DNA from: Ignatzschineria rhizosphaerae
GTDB lineage: Bacteria > Pseudomonadota > Gammaproteobacteria > Cardiobacteriales > Wohlfahrtiimonadaceae
Assembly: GCF_022655595.1 (NCBI RefSeq)
Contig: NZ_CP093379.1
Coordinates: 413,001 to 477,000 of the forward strand
Direction: 5' to 3'
Length of the DNA: 64,000 nt
In this document: positions 51,860 to 60,058 of the stretch, in pieces
Numbering within the stretch: position 1 is the first letter of the stretch
Layout: each line of letters starts with the position of its first letter
The notes under the pieces: generated by a model
Told to the model about the DNA's origin: nothing
The model's database searches: none
What the model saw: the letters and a program-made list of their open reading frames with translations, nothing else
Translations under genes and position numbers: made by a program

Positions 51860-52960
51860 TTACCTATTTTGCTTGCGGATTTGCGAGATCATGAAGTTTT
51901 GGAAAATATTTTCGTTAATCCTAAACCATTGGTATTCTTGGTTGAGGAAGTCTTTCCAATGATCATATACCATTTTGAAGTCCGCATTTTTTTCTGATTC
52001 TTCTTTATAGATTTCTTGAGCTACCTCATAAGATGCTTCTAAAATCTCTTTTGAAAAAGAGCGTAGTTTAGCACCATTTTTAGTGAGTGTGGCAAGTGCT
52101 GGAGGATTTTTCGCATCATATTGTGCAATGACCCATTGATTGACCTCTGCTGCTGCGGTTTCAAAGATCTCTTGATAAAGTTTAGGGAGTTCATTCCATT
52201 TTTGATCATTTACAAAAAATGAGGTTGTCGCAGATCCTTCCCAAAATCCAGGAGTATAATAGAAAGGAGCAACCGCTTGAAGTCCGAGTTTTTCATCATC
52301 ATAAGGACCGACAAACTCCGCGGCATCTATAGTACCTTTTTCAAGAGAAGAGTAAACATCACTGGCTGGAATGCTTTGTGGAATCACGCCAAGTCTTGAA
52401 AGAATTTCACCACCAAATCCTGGGATTCTAAATTTTAACCCTTTAAGGTCTTCTAAATTTTTAACTTCTTTACGAAACCATCCGCCCATTTGAGCCGTTG
52501 TATTGCCCCCTGGGAAGTTAATAATATTATATTTAGCAAAGACCTTACGAAGTACTTCTAAGCCTCCGCCTGCATAAAACCAAGAGTTTTGCATTCTAGC
52601 GCTCATGCCAAAAGGGAGAACGGTATCAATCGATAGGGCGGTGTTTTTACCGTGATAATAGTAAGAGGCAGAGTGCCCAACCTCGACGGTGCCTTGTGAT
52701 ACTGCATCAAAGATTTGGTTTGCCGGAACAAGCTCTCCTGGAGCGAAGACTTGTATTTCAAATTGACCATTTGAGAGGATTGAGACTCTTTCAGAAAGCA
52801 TTGTGGATGCGGCAAAGAGAATATCGAGGTTTTTAGGAAAACCTGCGGCAATACGCCACTTTACTTTAGGGTAAGTTTCAGCTTTGGCGATTGAGGTGGC
52901 GGCTAATCCTGAAATCGCTGCTGTCGCTCCTGCTTTCTTGATAAAATCACGACGTTTCAT
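51860..52960 (-). CDS. TRAP transporter solute-binding protein, second copy
   Basis: 366 residues with a twin-arginine-type signal (MKRRDFIKKAGATAAISGLA). DctP/TakP-type periplasmic receptor: VFAPGELVPANQIFDAVSQG, SYYYHGKNTALSIDTVLPFG, NFPGGNTTAQMGGWFRKEV, LKGLKFRIPGFGGEILSRLG and TIDAAEFVGPYDDEKLGLQ. The invariant Arg of carboxylate binding is in FRIPG. Closely paralogous to the gene at 53160-54254, with near-identical motifs. Likely ligands are 2-oxo acids or other monocarboxylates by family; not certain. Separated from its paralogue by 205 bp. Confidence 0.9.
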   Translation of the reverse strand: MKRRDFIKKAGATAAISGLAATSIAKAETYPKVKWRIAAGFPKNLDILFAASTMLSERVSILSNGQFEIQVFAPGELVPANQIFDAVSQGTVEVGHSASYYYHGKNTALSIDTVLPFGMSARMQNSWFYAGGGLEVLRKVFAKYNIINFPGGNTTAQMGGWFRKEVKNLEDLKGLKFRIPGFGGEILSRLGVIPQSIPASDVYSSLEKGTIDAAEFVGPYDDEKLGLQAVAPFYYTPGFWEGSATTSFFVNDQKWNELPKLYQEIFETAAAEVNQWVIAQYDAKNPPALATLTKNGAKLRSFSKEILEASYEVAQEIYKEESEKNADFKMVYDHWKDFLNQEYQWFRINENIFQNFMISQIRKQNR

Positions 52961-53159
52961 ATGGGCTCCAATATTTTTATTTTAATATCTATTATTTTAA
53001 GATTTGATGACATTAAAAAGATTAATAATCGATCTGTTATTGTAAGTTCAATAGCGCTTCATAAAGATTGTAACGCTATTTTTGCATTAACTACTTTTAA
53101 TTTTATTAGTAAAATATTAACACTATCAATGATTCTCATATTGTGTTTGTAAGATGAGA

Positions 53160-54254
53160 TTATGATTGTCTTCTAAATTGCGAGAACATAAATTGTTGGA
53201 AGATATTTTCATTAACTCTAAACCACTGATATTCCTTATTTAAGAAATCTTTCCAGTGGGTGTATATTTTTCTAAAATCCTCATTAATCTCCGCTTCTTC
53301 CGTATAGATCTCTTGAGCAACATCATAAGCTGCTTGTAGAATCTCTTTCGAGAATGAACGAAGTTTTGCCCCATTTTTGATAACCGTTGCTAGGGCTTCG
53401 GGGTTTTTAGCATCATATTGTGCTGCCATCCACATATTGCACTCAGCTGCGGCTCTTTCAAAAATAATTTTATTGCGAGGGGAGAGCGTGTTCCATGCAT
53501 CTTTATTGACATAGAAGGTGAGCATTGCTGATCCTTCCCAAAAACCAGGAGTGTAGTAGTAAGGTGCTACTTGTTGCAAGCCTAAGCGCTGATCATCATA
53601 GGGACCAACAAACTCTGTGGCATCAATGGTCCCTTTTTCTAAGGAGGAGTAAATATCGCCAACAGCAATATTTTGTGGGATAGCCCCAAGGCGCGAAAAG
53701 ATCTCCCCGCCAAAGCCTGGGATTCGAAATTTAAGACCTTTAAGGTCGGCGATAGTTTTTACTTCTTTGCGAAACCATCCCCCCATTTGGGTGTTAGAGT
53801 TCCCGCCTGGAAAGTTGACGATATTATATTTATCAAATAGTTCTCGCAAAATTTCAGTGCCGCCACCAGCGTAATACCATGCATTTTGCATTCTTGTTGT
53901 TAGTCCAAATGGGAGGCATGTATCAATAGAGAGCGCTTTGTTTTTGCCGTGGTAATAGTTTGATGTGGAATGACCCATTTCTACTGTGCCGTTTTGTACG
54001 GCATCAAATACTTGTGTTGATGGAACAATCTCGCCAGGAGCAAAGACTTGGATCTCAAACTCGCCATCACTCATAGCTGCTACAGAATCTGCTAAGCGTT
54101 GTGATGTGCCATAAAGTAAATCAAGGTTTCTAGGGAAGCTAGTAGTCATTCTCCATTTTATTTTGGGATTACTACTTGCTTTAGCGATGCCCACAGAGGC
54201 AATTCCTGCTCCTGCTAAAGTTGAGGCTTTAGTGATAAATTGACGGCGTTTCAT
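53160..54254 (-). CDS. TRAP transporter solute-binding protein, first copy
   Basis: 364 residues from ATG 54254; the GTG at 54269 falls inside the ribosome site GTGAGGATAATCC, so it is rejected. Twin-arginine-type signal MKRRQFITKASTLAGAGIAS. Motifs as in its paralogue: VFAPGEIVPSTQVFDAVQNG, NYYHGKNKALSIDTCLPFG, NFPGGNSNTQMGGWFRKEV, FRIPGFGGEIFSRLGAIP, FVGPYDDQRLGLQQV. It follows dctM by 164 bp on the same strand, so dctQ-dctM-dctP1-dctP2 is the probable unit. Binding-site differences between the two copies suggest different ligands for one permease. Confidence 0.9.
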   Translation of the reverse strand: MKRRQFITKASTLAGAGIASVGIAKASSNPKIKWRMTTSFPRNLDLLYGTSQRLADSVAAMSDGEFEIQVFAPGEIVPSTQVFDAVQNGTVEMGHSTSNYYHGKNKALSIDTCLPFGLTTRMQNAWYYAGGGTEILRELFDKYNIVNFPGGNSNTQMGGWFRKEVKTIADLKGLKFRIPGFGGEIFSRLGAIPQNIAVGDIYSSLEKGTIDATEFVGPYDDQRLGLQQVAPYYYTPGFWEGSAMLTFYVNKDAWNTLSPRNKIIFERAAAECNMWMAAQYDAKNPEALATVIKNGAKLRSFSKEILQAAYDVAQEIYTEEAEINEDFRKIYTHWKDFLNKEYQWFRVNENIFQQFMFSQFRRQS

Positions 54255-54418
54255 AGGGATTATCCTCACAAGTGATTATATTTTAAATAGATAGTTGATT
54301 TATTAGATATTTTATTAAGAGTCTATCTATATATAACAAATATTGGATCAACTCTCTGTATCTTTTATTGCAAAAGGCGAGAGTTGATCCATATTATTAG
54401 ATGTTTGTTGATATTGGT

Positions 54419-55840
54419 TTAGAAATCAACCCCAAAATCATCAAAGTCATTAAAGTTATCAAATCCATCATCGCCCATATCAAGATTAAACTCGATATCC
54501 GATCCTGATCCTTCAAATTTTTCAAACTTATCGGATTTAATCAGGGTCGGGAATGCTATTAATATGGCAACCATAATGATTTGTAAGATAAGGAAGGGGA
54601 TTGCACCATAGTAGATATCTTTCGTTGATACCTCTTTTGGTGCAACAGATCGAAGGTAAAAAAGTGAGAATCCAAATGGAGGATGCATGAATGAGGTCTG
54701 CATATTCATGGCTAAAATCACCCCAAACCACGTTAAGTCAATTCCCAGTGCAACCGCAATAGGAAGTAGTAAGGGGACGAGGATTAGCGCTATTTCAAAG
54801 AAGTCTAAGAAGAATGCCACAAAGAAAATTAAGATATTAACGGCAATAATAAACCCTAATGCGCCACCTGGCAGATTTCCTAAAATTCCTTCAATCCAAA
54901 TACCGCCATTAAGACTAGTAAAAGCGAGAGAGAAGAACATCGAACCGATCATAATAAATACAACGAATGTTGTAATTTTTACACTTTGATCTAGTGCTTG
55001 ATAGAGAAGATCTTTGGTGAGAGCTTTGCGTAAAAGAGCAAGAATCATTGCACCCACGGCGCCAATTGCACCGGCTTCAGTGGGTGTTGCAATACCCATA
55101 AAGACTGTTCCAAGCACTAAAAAGATCAAGGTTACAGGAGGAATCACACTGGTAATGACTTTTTTTAATAACTCTTTGCCAAATAGCGTTCTTTCTTTAT
55201 CTGGAATAGCCGGCATAGATGTCGGTTTGATGATGGTCATCACCATAATAAATAATAGATACGCCCCAATCAGTAAGCCGCTTGGAAGGAGTGCTGCTTT
55301 ATACATTGAGCCAATAGAAACACCAAGCTGATCCCCTAATACAATTAACACAAGGCTAGGAGGAACTATTTGAGCTAAGGTTCCTGATGCGGCAATGACA
55401 CCAGAGGCTAATCTTTTAGAGTAACCATAACGCAGCATAATGGGTAAAGAGATAAGCCCCATAGCAATCACAGATGCTGAGACGATACCTGTTGTTGCCG
55501 CAAGCATTGTTCCGACAAAGACAACGGAGTAAGCAAGTCCGCCTCGAAGTTTACCAAAAAGTTGCCCCATTGTGTTAAGAAGATCTTCAGCCATTCCTGT
55601 TCTTTCAAGGACCAATCCCATTAAAGTAAAGAAAGGGATAGCAAGGAGCGTTTCATTGCTAATAATACCAAAGAATCTATCGCTTAAAGCGCCAAGAAGG
55701 GCAAAATCTAAATGACCAATAGAGATTCCAATAGCTGAGAAAAAGAGTCCTGTAGCAGCTAAAGAGAATGAGATTGGGTAGCCCTTTAAGAGAAATATAA
55801 TGAGGGCAATAAACATTAATGGTGGTAAAAATTCTAACAT
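54419..55840 (-). CDS. dctM: TRAP transporter large permease subunit DctM
   Basis: 473 residues, about 12 membrane helices. Motifs LLAIPFFTLMGLVLERTGMA, GTMLAATTGIVSASVIAMGL, IAASGTLAQIVPPSLVLIVL and HPPFGFSLFYLRSVAP are those of the mannitol/chloroaromatic-type (long) DctM branch. The C-terminus carries an unusual acidic, Asp/Phe-rich tail of about 35 residues (LDMGDDGFDNFNDFDDFG). Overlaps dctQ by seven bases. Confidence 0.92.
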   Translation of the reverse strand: MLEFLPPLMFIALIIFLLKGYPISFSLAATGLFFSAIGISIGHLDFALLGALSDRFFGIISNETLLAIPFFTLMGLVLERTGMAEDLLNTMGQLFGKLRGGLAYSVVFVGTMLAATTGIVSASVIAMGLISLPIMLRYGYSKRLASGVIAASGTLAQIVPPSLVLIVLGDQLGVSIGSMYKAALLPSGLLIGAYLLFIMVMTIIKPTSMPAIPDKERTLFGKELLKKVITSVIPPVTLIFLVLGTVFMGIATPTEAGAIGAVGAMILALLRKALTKDLLYQALDQSVKITTFVVFIMIGSMFFSLAFTSLNGGIWIEGILGNLPGGALGFIIAVNILIFFVAFFLDFFEIALILVPLLLPIAVALGIDLTWFGVILAMNMQTSFMHPPFGFSLFYLRSVAPKEVSTKDIYYGAIPFLILQIIMVAILIAFPTLIKSDKFEKFEGSGSDIEFNLDMGDDGFDNFNDFDDFGVDF

Positions 55841-56379
55841 TTTTGCTGTTGCTCCAATGGGTTAGCGTTATCGTTAGATGGTGTGCAAAGCGTGATAATT
55901 GCTTTACATAGCTCTGAAACTCCCTGTAATAGTAAAAAGAACATACCAATCGGGAGTAACGCTTTAATAGGAGCTCGTGGGAGTCCGCCTGGGTTAGGTG
56001 ACATTTCCCAAATTTGCCAGGAGCTGATAGCAGGGCCAATTGTGAGATATAAAAGCATTGTAAAAGCAGGGAAGAGGAAGAAGACGATACCAATGATCTC
56101 TAAAACCGCTTTAGCTTTTGGTGAGAAACGGCCTGAGAGAATATCTATTCGAATGTGTTGATCTTTTAGATAGGTATAGCCTGATGCAAGTAAAAATACT
56201 GCTGCAAATAGATACCATTGAACTTCTAACATGCCGTTAGAGCTCATATGAAATAGGTATCTAAATAGTGCGTTCCCTGCTGAGATAATAGTTGCTAGGA
56301 AAATAGCGATAATTGCAATTTTACCTAAAGCCATATTAATTGAATCGATAATATGCGAGATTTTTTTTAAGATATTCAT
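55834..56379 (-). CDS. dctQ: TRAP transporter small permease subunit DctQ
   Basis: 181 residues, four membrane helices. LEVQWYLFAAVFLLASGYTY and LKDQHIRIDILSGRFSPKAK are typical of DctQ in the mannitol/chloroaromatic branch. A long periplasmic loop contains WQIWEMSPNPGGLPRAPIKA. First gene of the operon; start ATG 56379. Confidence 0.9.
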   Translation of the reverse strand: MNILKKISHIIDSINMALGKIAIIAIFLATIISAGNALFRYLFHMSSNGMLEVQWYLFAAVFLLASGYTYLKDQHIRIDILSGRFSPKAKAVLEIIGIVFFLFPAFTMLLYLTIGPAISSWQIWEMSPNPGGLPRAPIKALLPIGMFFLLLQGVSELCKAIITLCTPSNDNANPLEQQQKC

Positions 56380-56547
56380 AGTCTAAGAGGTGCAGAACTT
56401 GCGGATATTGATTTAAAAAGATGTTGTCGTAACATGCAACTAGTACAGTGCATCGAATAATGTACTTCATCTAATAAAATTTGCCAATAATTTCTTCTCT
56501 TAGACTATGTGTTTGATTTTTTTATCTTAACTTGTTGCTAGTGAAGG

Positions 56548-57600
56548 CTATTGATATTGCTCGCATTTGTGCGTGAATTCTTTACCTGTCTCTTTTGCAT
56601 ATGATTTATGATTATCTAAGATGATTGTCATATCTTCAGTTGAACCCATAATCACAGGCACACGTTGGTGTAGGTGTTGTGGGTCAAGGTTTAAGATGCG
56701 CTCATATCCTGTAGAAGCAATACCGCCTGCTTGCTCAACGAGTAAAGCCATTGGGTTTGCTTCATACATTAAGCGTAAGCGCCCACCTTTCTCTGTAAGA
56801 GATGAGTCCATTGGATAGGCAAAGATTCCGCCACGTTGAATAAGACGATGAATATCCATTACCATCGCCCCAACCCAACGCATGGTGTATTTTTTCTTAC
56901 GAGGGCCCTCTTTTCCTAAGTCGCAAGCCTCAACATAGTCACGCATAGGCGGTTCCCATAAGTTGCGGTTTGAGTGGTTGATTGCGTATTCAGCTGTCTC
57001 TTTAGGAATTGTCATATTAGGGTGAGTTAAGATGAACTCCCCAATAGCTGGATCTAAAGTAAAGCCGTGAGTACCAAAACCGATGGTTAATACCATCATT
57101 GTGGCAGAGCCGTAAAGGCAGTATCCTGCGCAAACTTGCTCAACGCCTTCTTTTAAGAAATCTGCCTCAGTTGGGTTCTCTTTATCTGTTTTTAAGATTG
57201 AGAAAATAGTCCCAATAGGGCCATTAATTTCAATATTGCTTGAACCATCTAAAGGATCAAAGATTAATAGATAGCTGCCGCGCGGGCTACCTTTTGGGAT
57301 TTCATAGACATCGTCCATCTCTTCACTTGCCATCGCTGCAACATGACCACGTTTAGCATTATTTTTAATGAAGAGGTCATTTGCGATGACATCAAGAATT
57401 TGTTGAGTTTCGCCTTGGCAATTTTCATTGTCAGTAGCGCCGAGAATATTTGCAAGCTGACCTTTTTGTACAGCAGCTGCGATCATTTTGCATGATACGG
57501 CGATATCGTTAAGGAGGAGGGTAAAGTTGCCCGTTGCCTCAGGGAAGCGACGTTGTTCTTCCATGATGAATTGCGAGAGCGTTACGCCAAAGTGAGTCAT
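56548..57600 (-). CDS. fbp: Fructose-1,6-bisphosphatase class I
   Basis: 350 residues from ATG 57600, with GGAG six bases ahead; GTG 57612 contains that site and is rejected. Gluconeogenic phosphatase. Metal site LLIFDPLDGSSNIEINGPIG, substrate motifs NHSNRNLWEPPMRDYVEACD, YTMRWVGAMVMDIHRLIQRG and MALLVEQAGGIASTGYERIL. Intact. Stands alone between the TRAP operon and fur, transcribed away from fur. Confidence 0.95.
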   Translation of the reverse strand: MTHFGVTLSQFIMEEQRRFPEATGNFTLLLNDIAVSCKMIAAAVQKGQLANILGATDNENCQGETQQILDVIANDLFIKNNAKRGHVAAMASEEMDDVYEIPKGSPRGSYLLIFDPLDGSSNIEINGPIGTIFSILKTDKENPTEADFLKEGVEQVCAGYCLYGSATMMVLTIGFGTHGFTLDPAIGEFILTHPNMTIPKETAEYAINHSNRNLWEPPMRDYVEACDLGKEGPRKKKYTMRWVGAMVMDIHRLIQRGGIFAYPMDSSLTEKGGRLRLMYEANPMALLVEQAGGIASTGYERILNLDPQHLHQRVPVIMGSTEDMTIILDNHKSYAKETGKEFTHKCEQYQ

Positions 57601-57749
57601 TGAAATCTCCACAGTTTGATTGAGGTAATAAAAATTGTGGTTATGATATACTTTTTAACAGTTTAGTTAAAGTGTTTTGTAGTTTACCTGTAGTTTTAGC
57701 AGTTTTAGCTAAATTGTAAATAGAAGGTTGATCATGGCTTGATCAGTGC

Positions 57750-57825
57750 TTGGATTTGTCGCAGTTTACGGTTATACTCAGCCTTAAGTTAAATCCTAAT
57801 ATCTTCGAGATAAAAATGATTTATC
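57750..57825 (+). promoter_or_regulatory. fur promoter and candidate Fur box
   Basis: -35 TTGGAT (57750-57755), 17 bp, -10 TATACT (57773-57778). Downstream, 57809-57825 reads GATAAA-AATGA-TTTATC, a perfect 6-5-6 palindrome close to the Fur box consensus. Autoregulation of fur by this site is a reasonable inference. Confidence 0.6.
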
Positions 57826-57863
57826 ATCCATATAAAAGAATTAAAAATGGAGATTAAAAATAT

Positions 57864-58286
57864 ATGAGTTCTATAGAGTTAAAAAATGCAGGTTTAAAAG
57901 TTACATTACCTCGTCTAAAAATTTTAGATATCTTAGCTAAGGCTGCTGCGACGCCAGTGTGTCACTTAACGGCAGAAGAGATCTATATGCAATTGAGTAG
58001 CTCAGGTGAAGAGGTTGGATTAGCAACTGTTTATCGAGTGTTAACGCAATTTGAGCAAGCAGGGTTAGTAAGACGCCACTTTTTTGATGGTGGTCAATCA
58101 ATGTTTGAAATTGATGATGGAGATCAGCACGATCACATTATTTGTATTAACTGCGGTCACATTGGTGAGTTCTCTCATGAGAAAATTCATGAAAAACAAG
58201 CGCAAATTGCTGCAGAGTTAGGGTATGAGTTAACAGATGCTCGTACTATCTTGCACGGTATCTGTGCGCAATGCAGAGAGAAATAG
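57864..58286 (+). CDS. fur: Ferric uptake regulator Fur
   Basis: 140 residues. Iron-responsive repressor. N-terminal winged helix (LKNAGLKVTLPRLKILDILA, LTAEEIYMQLSSSGEEVGLA, TVYRVLTQFEQAGLV) and C-terminal dimer domain with the His-rich metal site DDGDQHDHIICINCGHIGEF and the second Cys pair CAQC at the end. The HHDHxxCxxC-type core reads HDHIICINC. Overlaps the next gene by 16 bases, so the two are co-translated. Confidence 0.94.
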   Translation: MSSIELKNAGLKVTLPRLKILDILAKAAATPVCHLTAEEIYMQLSSSGEEVGLATVYRVLTQFEQAGLVRRHFFDGGQSMFEIDDGDQHDHIICINCGHIGEFSHEKIHEKQAQIAAELGYELTDARTILHGICAQCREK

Positions 58287-59890
58287 TATTTCTTCGGCAA
58301 GAGTTTACGACTCGACGCTATGCAATTATCTGGATTAGTATTTGGCTAATCCTGGTTTTTGCGACGTGGTTTTCAAGACCATTAATCCCCTTTCAGGAAA
58401 CGTTGTTTTCAGGAATTGTTTGGGAGATGTATCTTTCCGATAGTTGGCTTTATCCTCATATCAATGGCGTTTATCAACACGCTAACTATCCTCTTAATTA
58501 TTGGCTTGCACTGATAGTTTGGAAATTCTTTGGTGTTTCTGAGTTTTCGTTACGAGTGTTGGTGAGTTTTTTAAGTTTAAGCACACTATTTTTAACGGCG
58601 TGGGCAGCTTACCAGTTGTGGCCTGACCGAAGAAATGTTCGTGCAAATGCGCCCTTAGTATTAATCGGAAGTTTAATGTGGACGGTATTTGCTACTGCAA
58701 ATATTGAGTATGTCTACTTTACTTTTTATTTAATGTTAACGATTAATTTTTTAATTAGGGTTTGGCGTTTTAAGCAAAATATTTGGTGGGTAGGTTTTAC
58801 TTTAGGGTTGACGTTGGGGCTTTATTCTTCCGGATTGACATTTTTATTAGTCACGATGCCTATGATATTTCTCTCCCCATATTGGGCAAAATCCCGCTGG
58901 AAGGAGATTTATGCCTTTGGCATAATGTCCATCTTAATTGCCTTGGTACTGTTTTTTGTTTGGGCTATATCCGCTTCTTCCTTATTGGGCTTCTCGCTTT
59001 TTGATGCTTTAGGTTTTCGATATATTTTGCGTGCCTTTACCTATACGCCGGCAATTTATATCTATTTTCTTAATTTAATTATTATTCTTTTCCCGTGGTT
59101 GTTTTGGCTTCGAATTTATAAGTTATATCGTGAGGCTGATAGGGATGAGTCGCTACAATTTGTGGTGATTTGGTTTTTATCATTAGTGGTAGTGCTTGGC
59201 GTATTAAGTCTTACATCACTAGATGCATTGCTTCCTATCTATCCTGCTTTTGCGCTGATTATTGCCCGTATCTATCACCAAGGATTTAGCCGTAAAAGGG
59301 ATGTTGCCCCCATCGTGGTTTTCATGATTACTGTCGGCTTGCTCATGATAATTGTGCCTTATAGCTACGTGTACTTTGAACTTCCTGAGTGGGTTGGGCA
59401 GGTATCGCCTTTTTGGGGCGCTGGGCTGATTTTGTTTAGCATTACGTTGTTATTTAATGCCGGAAGTACGCGTATCATGACATTGGCGCTAATGGGGGTT
59501 GCATTAACATTGGCGATGAATTTTGGTGTAGTGCGCGTGGCAACAGATTTTTATGATCTAAATCCGGTAGGCGAAAGGCTCTCTTGGTATCAAAATAAAG
59601 AGATACCAGTAGGTCATCCTGCAAATTATCGTGGTCATCTTCATTTTGTAGGGCAATTAGAGGCGCCTTTAATTGAAATTGATTCTCGTAGGGATTTAAT
59701 GCAACTTTTGGCTTTAAATGATCAAGCTAGAATGATTTTGTATGTGGAGGATCATGCGGCATTTGATGGTAAAGGGGTTGTGGAATATTGGCAGCCATTT
59801 AGAGGGCGTTATCTTATTATTATGAAAGCGCAGGCTGTGATAGATCTTTTTGATGAGTCAGAAGTTATTTCGCTGGGTGATTTTTTATAG
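58271..59890 (+). CDS. ArnT-like membrane glycosyltransferase (PMT_2/GT83 type)
   Basis: 539 residues with about 11 membrane helices. The first periplasmic loop has the acidic/aromatic stretch WEMYLSDSWLYPHINGVYQH, then ANYPLNYWLALIVWKFFGVS, as in ArnT and other lipid-linked sugar transferases that decorate lipid A or proteins. The C-terminal 100 residues form a periplasmic domain (YQNKEIPVGHPANYRGHLHF, VGQLEAPLIEIDSRRDLMQL). Donor and acceptor are unknown; no arn genes are near. The start lies inside fur. Coupling of a cell-envelope transferase to fur is unusual. Confidence 0.78.
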   Translation: MQREIVFLRQEFTTRRYAIIWISIWLILVFATWFSRPLIPFQETLFSGIVWEMYLSDSWLYPHINGVYQHANYPLNYWLALIVWKFFGVSEFSLRVLVSFLSLSTLFLTAWAAYQLWPDRRNVRANAPLVLIGSLMWTVFATANIEYVYFTFYLMLTINFLIRVWRFKQNIWWVGFTLGLTLGLYSSGLTFLLVTMPMIFLSPYWAKSRWKEIYAFGIMSILIALVLFFVWAISASSLLGFSLFDALGFRYILRAFTYTPAIYIYFLNLIIILFPWLFWLRIYKLYREADRDESLQFVVIWFLSLVVVLGVLSLTSLDALLPIYPAFALIIARIYHQGFSRKRDVAPIVVFMITVGLLMIIVPYSYVYFELPEWVGQVSPFWGAGLILFSITLLFNAGSTRIMTLALMGVALTLAMNFGVVRVATDFYDLNPVGERLSWYQNKEIPVGHPANYRGHLHFVGQLEAPLIEIDSRRDLMQLLALNDQARMILYVEDHAAFDGKGVVEYWQPFRGRYLIIMKAQAVIDLFDESEVISLGDFL

Positions 59891-60058
59891 TACGATTTCG
59901 TTTGTAAATCATACAGCTCTAGAAATATGAGTTTATTTAATAGGGTTGAATAGTATATACTTTCTACTATTTAAATCATTTCACAATAATGGTTCGTTTA
60001 TTCAATTAAAATTAATGGAATAAGCGACATAAAATAAATATAAGGATAAGTCTGAACT

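Noticed and set aside
59880-59925. Possible further TATAG repeat end after the glycosyltransferase gene
   Set aside because: Only TATAGT and a loose CGATTTCG match; no internal blocks of the element follow.
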